Shown here: positions 49,001 through 62,400 of the stretch, one piece after another
Layout of the letters: each line of letters opens with the position of its first letter
Position numbering within the stretch: the first letter of the stretch is position 1
Assembly (NCBI GenBank): GCA_029204225.1
Contig: CM055100.1
Span: 47,843,666 to 47,907,665 of the forward strand
Direction: 5' to 3'
DNA length: 64,000 nucleotides
From: Diphasiastrum complanatum
Taxonomy: Eukaryota > Streptophyta > Lycopodiopsida > Lycopodiales > Lycopodiaceae
The notes under the pieces: generated by a model
The model's input: the letters and a program-made list of their open reading frames with translations, nothing else
Told to the model about the DNA's origin: nothing
Databases searched by the model: none
Program-made: the position numbers and the translations under genes

Positions 49001-52000
49001 CATTATTTACATACAGAGCCAATCAGGAGACCTTGGGTAAGATGATGCCCTCCAGCCAAATGAAGGTGAGCTAGTCCACAAAAGGTCGACATCAATCTGC
49101 ATCCAAAGAACCTTCAATTTTGTATGTAAACAAGCCAGACCAAGAACCAAGAAAAAAAGCTAGCTGCATATTGTAACTCATGCTTTAAGACCTGCAACCA
49201 ATTGTCAATTTCCAAGTTAAAAATGCAGCATCCTGCTGAAAGCTCTTATAGAAAACCATGGTTGGATGTAGTTCTGGTTTACATTGTGCTCATGCCTGGA
49301 CAGGCTAGCATGTGGCTTGTGTCATTGCCTCAAAATCTACCGATTCCCAGAAAAGCCATGGGAAAGTGGCTGTGACGAAAATTTGAACTGAACTCTTTCA
49401 ATGATTTGTCAATTATTGAGTAGAGTGGATCAGAAGGTAGAGCAAGGTAGGATCAGTCCTGGCTGAGTGGTTTTGACGACCAATTTACAGTGAGTGGAGA
49501 ATTGAGCAATTTCGGGAACTAGTTATGGTACCCAAGGTTTCGAAAACCAACTCACAAATCTTTCTCTACAGGTGACGGAAGGGCCTGTTTGAGCACGTGA
49601 GTGCACTGGACACCATAGGATCAAGCCAAACTTTGATGGACGGCTGAGATTGAGAGAATCTGGAACATGGGCCTAATTGGTGCTTTAATTTCGCATGAGT
49701 CTCTCTAGTTCAAACATCAACTAAAAACCGCATCAACTAGAATAAAAATCTCCAGGCTAAGAGGATCTGAAGCCACCCAAAGTTCAGAATCACCCATTCT
49801 TCATTGAAAATCTTTATAATGAAGTTTCAGTTCATCTTGCTATTGCTTAGTAAAGGACTATCCTTGGCCCAGAGGGCACCTTTTTGGGCCAGACTGAGAA
49901 TTCCTACATGGAGCTAGTGGACAGAAGATTGACCTCGGTCAGGGAGAAACACATTTCGGAGATGCTTTACACCATTCCGATGAACGGACCTAGGGACATG
50001 TTGCATTTGCTATTTGAGAACCATGGGCATTGGGACCATATTAGAGGCATTTTTTTGGCTGTAGACATGTGTCCAGACACTGGACCAAGTGTCCTAGTGA
50101 GCATATGACACGTGTCCTGTTGACCAGTCAACTCTCCTACTTTTAGGAGGTTAGTCTAGCAGCCTCTAAATTAAAACCCGGTACCCTATACCAAATACAA
50201 GCAGGTCAACAAGTCAATTAAAACCTGCTATTTTTCTTACAAAACACCATATTTCAATATTTTTCTTACAAAACACCATATGTGAGCCATTTCAATATTT
50301 ACAATTCACAAGTCCAGTGTGTTCAAGCTGAGGTAAGAACATAAGTACATAACATTCCTTCCCTCCACAAGGAACATCATCCACGATGGTAAAATAAGGG
50401 TACTGTGCATGCGAAACGTGCGCGTCTCCCAGGTAGCATCAGTGAGAGCCTAGAGGTCTACTGTGCCACACAACCAAGCACTCACAGATCAAATGGTTTC
50501 TAAGTTGTCTCTCTCTCCGGTCCAATGCTCTGTCAGGTGCATGAATCACCTCCCCATGCTCCTAAACCAAAACAAGTCCATCAGTTAGCAAGTTATCACC
50601 CTCATGTAAAACCCTTTTTAAGCGTGAAACACGAAAAACAAGATGAACTTTACACTCCTGAGGTAACGCTAGTTTATAAGCAGCATATTAAGCTTTTTAA
50701 CTATCTTCCAGGGTCCACAATAATGCAGAGATAACTTATAGCACTTCCCTGTCTTAAGAAAAGATGAGTCCTTTGGAATCAGGAGAAACAGTCTCCTTCC
50801 TTGAACTCTCTTGGTGTGTGATCCCGATCAGCAAATGTCTTTGCGCAATCCATCGCCAGTTTCACATTTTTCTTGGCTAACTCAAGCATCTATACCATGT
50901 GAGTTAGAAATTCTACAACACTAGGCACTTTATGAGCCATTCCTACAATAATTGGACGAGTTGGCCTAAAACCATAGTTCAACTTGACAGGACTCATCTT
51001 AGTAGAAGCATTCCTTTTATCATTATAAGCAAACTCCAACAATGGCAAATATTTTTCTCATTGCATTTGCTGAACACTTATGTATGCCCTAAGCATGTCC
51101 TCTATCGTTTGGTTAACTCTCTCTATTTGACCATCCGTTTCAAAGTGATCAATAAAGCGTACACATCTCTATCAGACATTATGGCCTACAGTAACCCATG
51201 AAGTCTAAATACATGCTGTATGAATAGATTAGCTACCCCAGGTGCATCTATCTTTTTATGGGTTGGTACAAAATGAGCCATTTTTGTGAGTCTGTCAACC
51301 ACAACCATTATGGCATCATGTTGAAGCTGTGAACGAGGCAAGTGTGTAATAAAGTCCATCAAAACACTCCCCTCTTCCCTCTGGAATAGGCAAACGGTGT
51401 AACGATCTAGGAACTTTAATCCTTTCGACTTTGTCAACTTGACACTTAAAACAACGTGTCACATAACTATGGACATCTTTATTTTTACGTTCGGATCAAC
51501 TCACAAGTTTTATCCACACTAGGATGACCTGCAAGGTTTTATCATGACAAGAATGCAAGATTTTCTTACGCAACTCCTCAAAAGCTGGAATGAGAAATTT
51601 ACCATTCATCTTTGACAAAACCATTCTCTATGGTGTAGTTAAGATAAGTGCAAGCAAAGGGAATAGAGCTCTCCTCTTGAGACTCTGCATGGCCATGACT
51701 CACCTCCAGCTCCACTCTCTTACACTGAAGATCCTCCAGTTGAGCACTTATGTCATTTTCAATGACCACAAATGACATTTGATACACTATCTGAGACAAT
51801 ACATCTACCACTCTATTTTCTGCCCCTTTCTTATATGGAATTTCCATCTGAAATTCTTGCATAAGTTCAGACCATCTCGGCTATCGACCTTTGAGATCGG
51901 GATGTTTGCAGAAATACCTAAAGGTATCATGATCAATGTACACATAAAACTCGGATCCGTACAAATAACTCCATACTATGGCAAACAACTCTTTCTCATG

Positions 52001-55000
52001 AGTTGGATAATTTCGTTGTGCTGAGGTGAGCTTCTTGCTCTCAAAGGCTACAAGCCTTTCCTCCTACTCTCACTAGTACTAGTAATCATATCCAATAGAA
52101 AACAAACATACATACTTTCACAGCAGTTACCTTACGCAAGTGCATAGCTGAGAACAGTGGTCCTGGAGGCACATCCCGCTCACCATGGATGGAATGAAGC
52201 TTACCAACATGCTGAAACTCATACACATGATTATCCCAAGCTATGTAAGGCTTTCGCATTGCGTGCCAACACATCCCCAGAACAACATCAAAGCACGCCA
52301 AACGAGTTATCTTAAAATCCAACTCCTCAGAATAACTATAAATAGTTAAGGGCATACTCACAACCCTCGTGTGAAGGAGCCGTTTCCACCTTCCGCACCA
52401 TAGAAACATTCATCAATCAAAGACAATCAGGATCAGCTTCTTGCAAGATCTCTTCTACATCCATTGGCTGCTGTTGTTGCTCTACTTGAAAATTATAAGT
52501 GGTTCTCATCTGGTTACGTGGACATTCCTTCCACCGATGTTGTCCTAAGCATCCAAAACAGAAATTTTCTTTTTGCCCTCTCTTGGTCCTGTGGCGACAA
52601 CATAGAGCGTTTATCCCCTTGGGCATTAGGCTGCCCATACAACCCTTTGTCTGTCGAAGCACCAACCCCTATACCCTTTTGGCCACCTGGAGCTTGCCAT
52701 TGCCCTTCTTGAAACTATGCTTACCCAAGGCATTTGGCCCCCTTGGGCTTGACCATGGGAGGTTCCCACAGTTAGTTCATGGGACTTCTTCCCATCTTCA
52801 TGGTAAATAGTCATCTGAATGGCATTCTGGACAATATGTGTTTGCCCCTTTCGCACAAAAGGCCGCAAACTCTCCCTAAGTCTTTCAATGAAATGAAACA
52901 TACATAGGCACTTCCTCAGGGACCCCTCTCTTCTCAAGGAGAGGGCAAAGCTTCAGATGAGGCAGAGCCTAGTAGTTGGCATGACCTGCCTTCTGGTATT
53001 GGATCCTCGACACCACCTCCAACCACCATGCCACAGCATCCACTTGGGAGAGGGAGAGGTAGACGGGGCCACACTACACAGCTGGGGGGTAGGGACTACT
53101 ATGTGTCCACCCTCGCTCCCAGAGCCATAGCAGAGGCAGAGGTTGCAACTCGACAGTTGTTCTACACCTGCAATTTGTCATTCCATCTGGCTACAGTGAG
53201 GGTGATAACTACAGTGAGTGCTATCGGGGAGGTGTGGCCGGGGCCGTTCTGCGAGCATCTTAGGACGAGGGACTCCTTGATGAGCGGGCTTCTATTGACC
53301 AGAAGCTAGGGCCCCTCAGGAGGGCATGGGCCCAATATGTACTATGCACTCTAATATTAAATACGCTATGATAAATTGCCAATGCAAGTTTTAACTTTAG
53401 GTTTTCAACATTGCAAATTGCAATTTGCCCTTTTCGGTTTTTTGTCTTTCAAGTTTGAAGGTTCAACTTTTAAGTTAAGTTTAAACTTTCAAAGTTCAAA
53501 CGGTCTGACTTTGCATTTCAAATTTAGGTACTTTGAACTGCACTTCAACTTTGCAAATTGCTAATATGACATGTATTATGTGGCATGTCGTATTCATGTT
53601 TAATCATGATTGATCATATCATCATTGATCGTTGCAATTTGCCATGATGTTGTCACTTGTGAACTAGGTATGGTTGCACGATCATATTTGATGGTTGGAG
53701 GGATGCAAGGAAGCACCACATATTGAATATCCTGGTGTCTTCCTGCATGGGGACGATGTTTCTGAGATCCATTGACACCTCTAGGGTGGTAGTGACGGTC
53801 GATTACATGTTCACACACATTCGCATTGCCATTGAGGAGGTGGGGCCACTGCTTGTTGTATAGGTATAATGATTCTAATGTGCATTGTGCTCACTGCTTA
53901 GTACTTATAGTATCATCATTCATTTATGTTACTATGTGGTATGTGCATTGTGATCGAAGGATGAATGATTGTTCAATGAGTCCCTTGAATTCCATGCACA
54001 TGCCACATTGCATTGTACAGGCTGTCACGGACAATGCAGTGAATTTCCTTGCCATGGGTAGGCTCGTTAATGAGACCTACTCCCACATCTTTTGGACACC
54101 TTGTGCTACACATCGCCTAGACCTCTTGGTCGAGGATGTAGCCAAGTTACCATGGGTCAAGGAGGTGCTAAAAATAGGATGGTCCTTGGTGAGATTCATC
54201 ACCAAGAGGCCAAGGGCCTTGGGCATTTTCAAGAAACACTCCACCCTGGATGTTTTGAAATCTGCACCCACCAGGTATGTAACTCAATGCGCAGTAATTG
54301 CTATGGTAGTTTGTGAGCACTAAGAATCTCCATAACTTATTCACTACATTTGCAAAATGCAAATTGCCACTTCAAAACGATTCTTATGCCATTGTGTATG
54401 TACTAATGCTTTGAACAATGAGCTATTTAGTTTCGACTCTCGAGTTTGAAACTTTGATGATTATCATTGGAGTATTACTGATGCAAACTCTGTTACTCTG
54501 GAATGCAATGCAGGTTTGCATTTATGTTCCTGGTCCTGGAACGACTGCTAAAAGTTCATGCGAAGATGGTCATATGGTGGTGGCCATCACAAGAGCCCAA
54601 GGGCATGAGATTCGAGTTGATCGTGCTCTCGACTTCATTTTGGGATGACGCACGATCCATTGTCGTGGGCTTGCAGCCTATCTACATTGTCCTGTGTCTT
54701 ACAGATCGAGAGGGCTACACATTGGGCCTCTTATATGAGTTCATGCAACTGCGTCGTTGCACGACTATTGCCCTAGAGAGGTATACAAGTTCTAACTAGT
54801 AACTAGTAACTATTGTTAGCTCTGTCTGTCCTGAAGGCTGACTCCTAGTACTTACTAGTTAGTAGTAACTACTGTTTGAATTGATGATGAATGATGAATC
54901 TATTATCTTGCAGGCTTGAGGAAATCCAACGCCTCTGGCAGAGCAGGTGGGAGTGGTTCCAACAGCCCTTGCATGCCATGGCCCACACACTCCATTCATT

Positions 55001-57653
55001 ATGGAGGAGTGAGGAGTAGTACCTTGATAGGGAGCTCAGGGATGGCTGAAATGCCTATATCTTCCAAGTATATCCTAAGATGCACGAGCAGGATAAGCTA
55101 CTGGATGAGATCCAGGTATTCAGGCAAGAGACCATGGAGTTCTCCTCTGGACTAGCGCGTTTGAGAGAGGATAATAAGCTGCACAAATCCAATTGATGAA
55201 TCAAGATTGTTGGATCTTGGTACTTAGTTACATTTTTTTACTTACATGAAATGGCTATTAGAATTTAGCTAGTAACTACTTCGTACTGTTTGCATAATGC
55301 AGTTTAGTATTTACCTGTACAACTGTTGACAATGGACATGTGTGCACCTCGGTCTCGATCCTCACCATACACACCACAAAGAGAACTAAGACGATCTAGC
55401 TTTGAATTGCAACTACACACTGTCATACCTATCAATGTGGCTACTAATAGCTCCTCATTCGATATGGCACTTTCAGTTAGAGCATTCAACTAATGAATAT
55501 TCTCAGCTCCTATGATCCTTTCTATGATGGAGTTATTGAGTCATATATTCTCATTAGTATATGTTAGGATTTTGTCAAGGTAGATTATGACTTGCTATAT
55601 GGCATCATCCAACTAGCCAGTGATGGACTTGAATCAGTGTTTGCCATTCCTAGTCCTTATTACTTCTTCTATTGTACATCATGAAGGGACACAAGGTGTC
55701 CCTTGTTTGTGGTTTCATGCATAAAGCACACCTCATTGTTTACCATGAGTTGAAAATTGATTGGTAGAACTTAAGTTTTGAATTGAGATATCTCCAAAGA
55801 GCGATATCAAAGTTTTGTCAACAGGGGACATATGAACGCTCTAGAAGGATCTCCTTGCTCCAAAAGATTGGATAGCTTTTCATGGGTCCAAGAAAGAGGG
55901 ATGTGTAGGCGAGCAACAAAACATTCTGGCTGTGATAGAAGATTAGTACAAATGTCAAGAACTATAAACACGAACAAATGAAACAAAAGGCATTGTTCAA
56001 AGGGCCATTTAAATTCTTTCAATGTTTCCATAGCTCATGATTAGGTGTGTTCAGATCGGCATTTCATTCGTCAAGGATCTTGAGTCTTGCTCATATGGAT
56101 GAGCCATGAGATCAACATGATGAGGTGCATCCATAATCACTACATCATGCACATGAATGCACATGACTTGTATTGCCAACCACTCAATTATGTAGCTCAC
56201 ATATAGCCATAAATCCAACTCTTCCTTATCACCCTGACAAAGTTTACTCCTATTGCTATTATCTAGCACTCCTTTGAACCAATTCTCAAGGATGGTGATT
56301 TGGCATTCATGAGCCTTAAAAATAGGCTTGGGTTTTTTGTAGACCCCCAAATCCCCTTATGCTATTACTACATGACATTTCTAGCAATACAACTAACTTG
56401 GTATTCAAGCCACTTGGCATTCATGGTCCCTTCAAATAGCTTGTGATTTCCATGGTGCTATATATATTCTACTGGCACTCTAGTTATATTAGAGTGGCAC
56501 AGTGGAAGATTGGTGGCAATTTTTATAGTCATCTAAGACAGTTCATTCATTGAGCTAGCTTGTTGCACTTTCAGCTACGTTAGGATGTACATGATTGTTG
56601 GTTGATGGATAGTGTCAATACTCCATGCATTAGGGATCAAAAATTGTTTGGCATCCATGGTTGTGATGTATCCCTCTAGCACTCTTGATTCATCACACGA
56701 TTGAGGTCGTTTTGGTTACATGTGTAACAAACACCTATCAATACATGCTAGTTGCAACCCACTATCGCTATGGACAACAAACAGTTTATGAGACACGTTG
56801 TAGGCCAAAACTCTCTTGAGTCTTGTGTCTCATCATTAAAGACACGGTGGTACCAAGTTTGGACGAACATAGTGGACTCCTTGGGTCACTAATCCAATAG
56901 GCAACAACAACAGTGTATGTATTTGTACAATCTTGGTGTTACATGCATTGCCTACACTCCTCATGTTGCTTTCTTTTGGCACTCCCAGTTCATCCATATA
57001 GCTTAGTAGAGTCCACGTCATCAGTTGGCAGTTATTATTAGCTTCATGACATCCATTTCATGCTGTGATAATTTGATCTATAGTTAGCCGTAAAATACCA
57101 TACATGTTGCAAGTATTATTATAGTATCAGGATGATGACTCTCCACTAGAGCCATAGATGCATGCAAGCAATGTAAATTTGTAACATATGCTTCTTACAT
57201 TTGTTTATCTTCTTGAAAATGTCAAAGGTTGATACATTTTATGGCTAAAATTTTGACAACAAACACCATGCAGAAAAAATCAAGGAGAATTGAGTTTAAC
57301 AAGGAAACACTACAGGAAACAACAATAAGCAAATACAGGATTTGGTTTTTCCCATGTCAATGTAACAAGAAGTTAACATGAACAAACCACTTTGCAAGTA
57401 AAAATTAGACAGACCAAAGAAACCTTCAAAATCAGAAATACTGCAAGAGTAGCAAAGTTTGTCAAGTACAGCAGAAAAAATAACGCGCCTGGGACTGTTT
57501 ATTGACCATATGTCCAAAAAGCCGTGACCACAGAGAGAAGATGCAGAGGGCCAACACAAATCCTGAGACTGAAATTCGACCAACAAAGCCCTTCATTCTT
57601 GAAGATACTTGTTTCCATTGACGCCCTGTTGCTTGTCCTCGTCTTCCACCCAT
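46054..57653 (-). CDS. Plant O-fucosyltransferase family protein (GT65-like), type II membrane protein
   Basis: Exons recognised: 57653 to about 57480, 49096-49015, 48906-48836 (acceptor 48897 also fits phase), 48449-48361, 48228-48102, 47984-47701, 46965-46836, 46662-46054 (stop 46056-46054). From 49096 onward all phases match, splice sites are GT-AG and there is no frame break. Signatures of the plant family (formerly DUF246): NGYMLVRCNGGLNQQR, ICNAVLVARIMNAALVLPEL, SGFSGIYDVEHFIQSLKYDV, LAPFSHRLAEEL, MHLRFEMDMLAFSGC, GKCPLTPEE, YLASGDLFGGERF, DIFMPNYDGPSDFANNLLGH and RLYYGFRTTIRPDRKALAP. Such enzymes are Golgi type II proteins; several act in cell-wall or adhesion phenotypes. The first exon (MGGRRGQATGRQWKQ, then the hydrophobic ISVSGFVLALCIFSLW) supplies the expected anchor. 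Its link across the 8.4-kb intron is inferred and other N-terminal exons may be missed. Confidence 0.85.
49097..51185. other. O-fucosyltransferase large intron, left part
   Basis: No coding frame is recognisable. The stretch 49370-50560 has repeat-like composition, including GACACGTGTCC near 50110, and may be decayed LTR sequence of the neighbouring gypsy element. Confidence 0.35.
51186..52937 (-). mobile_element. Ty3/gypsy relic (gag, protease, RNase H, integrase pieces)
   Basis: Minus-strand pieces in element order: gag ending in a zinc knuckle CFGCLGQHRWKECP (52937-52417); aspartic-protease-like region with FDVVLGMCWH (52409-52086); RNase H region with RNYPTHEKELFAIV, FKYFCKHPD-like and YKKGAENRVVDVLS (about 52060-51780); integrase with MDFITHLPRSQ and HDAIMVVVDRLTKMAHFVPT (51437-51190). 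The order gag-protease-RNaseH-integrase is diagnostic for Ty3/gypsy. Much of RT is missing and the frames are broken. It sits in the O-fucosyltransferase intron, same strand as the gene. Confidence 0.75.
52938..55196 (+). mobile_element. hAT transposase relic, antisense in the O-fucosyltransferase intron
   Basis: Plus-strand exon-like blocks. At 53120-53240, TRQLFYTCNLSFHLATV; at 53667-53860, DUF659-type IIFDGWRDARKHHILNIL and SSCMGTMFLRSIDTS. At 54008-54283, AVTDNAVNFLAMGRLVNETY and HIFWTPCATHRLDLLVEDV; at 54503-54781, SFWDDARSIVVGLQPIYIVL; at 54914-55196, LWQSRWEWFQQPLHAMAH. The separators look like introns with GT/AG ends. The BED zinc finger and C-terminal dimerisation domain are absent. 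It is the same family as the copy at 59.4-63.7 kb (shared ILNILVSSCMGT) but far more decayed and more AT-rich. Confidence 0.75.
55500..57470. other. O-fucosyltransferase large intron, right part
   Basis: A minus-strand frame at 56350-56051 (99 codons, starting MGVYKKPKPIFKAHECQ) has coding-like composition with tryptophans and acidic residues but no domain I recognise. The surrounding 55.5-57.1 kb could be an unrecognised decayed element. No other gene is visible. Confidence 0.35.
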
Positions 57654-58569
57654 GAAACTTTCACGAGAATGCTTTTGCACCCTGCACATGGTCAAGCACA
57701 AGCATTGATGTCCTAATAAATTCTTTTGGCTGTTAAACTCACTAAGGTATATCATACACAAGATAAGATTTTTGGTACCCTCAAATCCTATTTGATTCTT
57801 CAAATGACTTGAAGGAAAGCTAGCAAGAATGTCAAAGTTAATACCCCAAGCCCATGTTAAGATCCACCCGCACGTAAGAACTTTCATGCAAAGTTAAGAC
57901 TCTTAAGCCCAAGATCCACCATCACAAATGAGAGGTCATATGGTCCTGGGTTCTCACTAAGGAGCTGCAAGGTTTGAGGGATGCAATTCTCACACCCTAT
58001 TCATGATGCTGATATACAGCATGCTGGGATACATGAAATTCATCGTTCCAAAACAAGTAACTTGAAAAGATCCAATTTCACTTGAGCATGCAATTAATTT
58101 CTTCACAGAACATACTTAACATACATAGAGAGGGGCCTTCCAAAAAGACTAGAGATGTTGCCACAAATCTGGTTCTTTGGAAAGATACCTACCATTATGT
58201 GTATGGACATGGACTACCACATGCATGAAGCAATATAAATATCATCACTAAAGAATATCAGAGCAGGATCATTGCACACAAATAAATTTGTTACACATTT
58301 GGTACCTTCTGAGAAAAACAATAAACCCATCATGGCTAAAACACCAAAGAAAATTGCCAAAAGAGCCAACAGAGTGTGCCAAAAATTACATCACAAGGTA
58401 GACTGACAAACTCTGTATCTAGCAGTAGAAGTAGACCTCTTGACATCATATAATGTGCTACAAGAGCTTTGAAACGCTGATGTGCCTACACTTAAAGACA
58501 GACTCAGGCAGCCAAAAGAGAGTAACATTAACCATGAGGGCAAATAATAACCCAAACATCTTTGCTGAA

Positions 58570-58800
58570 GTGAACAATAGTAGTATCTATTCTTCTTAAG
58601 ACAATCTTCCACATATTTTGCTTGCAAGATTAATATTCCGTTTTTCTCCTTCCGTACTTCTACACCCAAGCACTAGTTTTAGAAGCCCATATTTCTGAAT
58701 CATATCAAATTTCTCCAATAACTTCTCTATGCTTCACAAATCCAGAGAAACACAAGATCATCAACATAGATCGCAACTGCTGTAGAGTGAGGCATCAGCA
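58570..58800 (-). mobile_element. Copia reverse transcriptase fragment
   Basis: The minus strand reads the RT catalytic segment AVAIYVDDLVF (58790-58757). After a break it reads LGVEVRKEKNGILILQAKYV (about 58675-58600). Truncated both sides, about 1 kb upstream of the O-fucosyltransferase start. Confidence 0.75.
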
Positions 58801-58827
58801 TGCAAGGACAGAATCGTGTAGAATCGA

Positions 58828-58843
58828 TTTTTTTTTTTTTTTT
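58828..58843. repeat. Poly-T run
   Basis: Sixteen or so T residues next to the copia RT fragment. Confidence 0.85.
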
Positions 58844-59004
58844 AGGCAATATGGGTATCAGATGAAAGCTCTGATCGAGGGGATTATGATTGTGTAGTTT
58901 GCCGACTGTTTCGGGTGCGAAACACCAAAAAGTGTGTTTTCACTCGGGGGGTTGGAAGGCCAAATCATGAAGAGGCCTTACCGTCGGGGCTGCCCCCAAC
59001 TGTA

Positions 59005-59090
59005 TCCAGCGGTACCAGGATCCGCGGATCCCGGTACCGCGGATCCACTGTGGTACCGCGGATCCATGCTGATCCGCGGTACGACAATAT
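59005..59090. repeat. Palindromic subterminal motif cluster left of the hAT gene
   Basis: Within 85 bp, CCGCGGATC or its complement GATCCGCGG occurs about five times, alternating with GGTACC. Clustered palindromic subterminal motifs are the usual transposase-binding sites of hAT elements. Terminal inverted repeats themselves are not identified. Confidence 0.55.
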
Positions 59091-59407
59091 ATATTATTTT
59101 TTAATATATAATATTTTTTAATATTTAATATATTACTATATTTCTTTTTAACCTAAACCCCCCCCCCTCGCTTCATCTCTCTCCCTGCCCGTCGCCCTAC
59201 TGTCCGCGCCCTCCCTGCTATTCGCACCCTCTCTGTTGTATGCCCATCGCCCTACTGTCCGCGCCCTCCCGGCTGTCTTCGCATTGCACTGATCGCGTCT
59301 GCCCCTGCTATTGCTATTTCGGCCTTTATTGTGGTTTTTTCAAGCCTTCCGACTCCTATCGCACTCATAGAGATCTTTGCCTTCTTTCCCCAGTCCTTTC
59401 TACAGAG

Positions 59408-62400
59408 ATGGTGCATTCCAACCTTGCCGATCTGTGGGACGAGGTGGACATTGTCAGGCGGGTTCCCGACAAGTCTAACAAGTCCGATGCAAGGATCGTG
59501 CGCTGTCGATATTGCCTGACCGAGTTCGTTGCCACCCTCACTCGCCTTAAAGGCCACCTACTCGGTGCACGCGCGAGAGATGGTGGCACACTGAATGTTG
59601 CCCCCTGTGCCAGCATGTCCGTTCCCGTCAAGCAGCAACTTTTGGATACCTACGGGCCACGTCTTGTGGCGGGGGAGAACACCATTTCGGAGGGTGTTCT
59701 TCGGTTTTGCACCGCTCCTTACGTGGTTGACCCCGAGATGCTGCCTGCTTGGCTGGCACGCACGAGGAGAGGGAGTGCATCCTCGTCCAGTCCCTTTGCC
59801 CCTCGACCCCCTCAGACAGTTCTGCCTCACGCACCCCCATCTGCACCCATTCCGGTGGATCCCGTCCCACCGCGTCCGCCAGTTGCCACTGCGGTTCCAC
59901 CACCACCTACTGTTGCTCGCACTCCCCCAATTTACGACTTTCTCATGGACTCTCCGCCTCCCGAGCAGGAGCAGGCCCCGTATGCCAGTGACGAGGCCTT
60001 CCAGGATGTTGAGGAGATCCCTTCCTCCCTCCCTTCACATCCGGATGACTTCCCTACCCAGCAGTTTTCGTATCCCATGCCAGATGTCCACCCTCCGCCA
60101 GTGTACCCCACTTACGCTGCTGCACCCATCCCGGCCAGTGCATCCCACTCTCCCCATTCCACGTCTACAGCTGATGCATCCACTAGTGCCCAGCCTGTCG
60201 CGTCATCATCCATTCCCATCACGTTCGGTGCACCGTGCTGGAGGTCCGCTACCCGTCGCCCAACTGGGAGAGTTCTTAGGCAGCAGAGCATTCACGGCAC
60301 GCATCAGCCACACATGGATAGAGAGGCCACACAGGCCGTGGCCAGCCTGATTTATGAGCTGAACCTTCCATTTGCCATCACCGACTCCGAGCCCTTCAGA
60401 AGGGCCTTCTGCCTTGCACAGTCTGTCAGCCCTAGCTAGAGAGTCCCTAGTTCAGAGGTTGTCCGCACACACATGTTGAGGGATAGGGGTCGACTCATTG
60501 TCTAGAGAGATGGAGCCTCTACGTCACCACTGGGCCACTTACGGTTGTAGCATCATGTCCGATGGCTGGACTGATGTCAGGAGGAGGCCGATCCTCAACA
60601 TATTGGTCTCCAGCTGCATGGGCACACAGTTTTTGAGGGCAGTGGATTGCAGCAGGGGGGGGGAGAGTCATATCTGCAGAGTTCATGTTTGATGTCATCA
60701 GGTCTTCCATCCTGTCCATAGGCCCACAGCATGTCGTCACAGTGGTGACGGACAATGCCACGAACTGCATTCAGATGGGTGTACGGCTAGAGGCCGAGTT
60801 CCCTCACATTGTTCATACCCCCTGTGCCGCGCACGGCATAAACCTTCTGATGGGGGACATAGGTGCACTTCCCTGGGTTAGAGCCATCGTCTGTGAGGCC
60901 CTCTTCCTGGTGACAAAAGTCACCAGGAAGAGGCGTGTTCCGGGTGTTCAGCCATCTGGACCTCCGTAAGCCAGCCCCCACACGCTTTGCATTCGACTTG
61001 GTGGTCATCAACCGTCTGATCAGGTGTAGGGCGCAGCTTCTACAGATGGTTGCCAGTGATCTTTGGTGTGCCAGTATGTTTCGGCGCACTGAGGATGGGG
61101 AGCACTTTTCTTCCACGATGAGGGGAGACCAGTTCTGGAGGGATGCACAGACATTGTCAGGACTGCTTCGACCACTTTACATTATGCTCCACATGGCTGA
61201 CAGTGAGGGGTCGACACTTGGACTGGTATATGAGCTCATGGACCGGATTGGACAGTTCCTGCAGCTGCCCATCTTGCAGCCAGAGAGGTAAGCAGTATAG
61301 TAATGTAATTGGCCTTTATCTTTTCAGTACTTGCTAGTTTGTTTTTCTGTCAATGTTAAGTTTTTTCGTAATGCCCTACACCACATGCCTCTCACCTGCA
61401 GGATGGCGGAGCTGAAGTTCATCTGGGAGACGCGATGGAACTACTTTCACAGGAGTATCCACAGCGTTGCACACATACTGCATCCCCTCTTCCTCTCTCC
61501 GACACAGATCGCAGACAAGGAGCTCGAGGCCGATTGGCTTCAGTACATTCACAGAGTGGGTCCACACATAGGTTTGGATCCTATCAGGCTCATGGAGGAG
61601 CTCGCTGCATTTCATTTCGGCATGGGCACATTTGGCCACCCGGCTGCTCAGGATCTAGAGAGGAGGCAGCTACCCATTACCTGGTGGACCATGTTCGGTA
61701 GCACATACCCATCTATACAGCGTCTTGCACTGTGTGTCCTTTCTCAGGTATGCATCTCATTTTATCCTCCATTGCTGTGTTTCGTTGAAGTTCCACCCTT
61801 GCCACAATGTGCTGAAGTATTTCAATTCACGTACCACAGGACTGTGCTGCCTCCGTGTGTGAGCGTAATTGGAGCACATGGGCACTCATTCACACGAGGA
61901 GAAGAAACCGGTTGTCAATGAGTCAGTTGGAGCGGTTGGTGTTCTGTAGCACCAACGCACGTCTCGCCAGGAGACTTCCGACCATTACGAGCGCATTGCA
62001 GGTGATAAGCTAATCTTCCATAGCATGTTGGTTGACTCCTGGTATGCTGGTTTCATTTCTTGATAGAGTTGTCTCCCTGACATGCAAATTTTAAACTTTG
62101 CAGACGAAGATATCTGATTTGGAGCGCCAGGTTGACTTGCCTACGGATAGCACCCATCCCATGCCTGCAGATGACCTGGGCACACAATTGATGGCAGAGA
62201 GAGAGAGGGCTCCGAGATGAGAGAGAGAGAACTTGGGCTTGAGCACAGAGAGCCTCCATTGTACGAGGCAGATGAGCCAGTGTTAGAGGATGATCAGGAT
62301 GAGGATGAGCCCATTTGGGTTGTGTTCGCCAGATCAGTGCAGGATGAGGCATATGATACAGGTGTTGGGCACACGCCTAGAGCAGGGGTCACAGGTGCAT

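Noticed and set aside
59595-60350. 251-codon frame overlapping the hAT gene
   Set aside because: A shifted reading of the GC-rich proline-coding region. The BED and DUF659 motifs are in the other frame.
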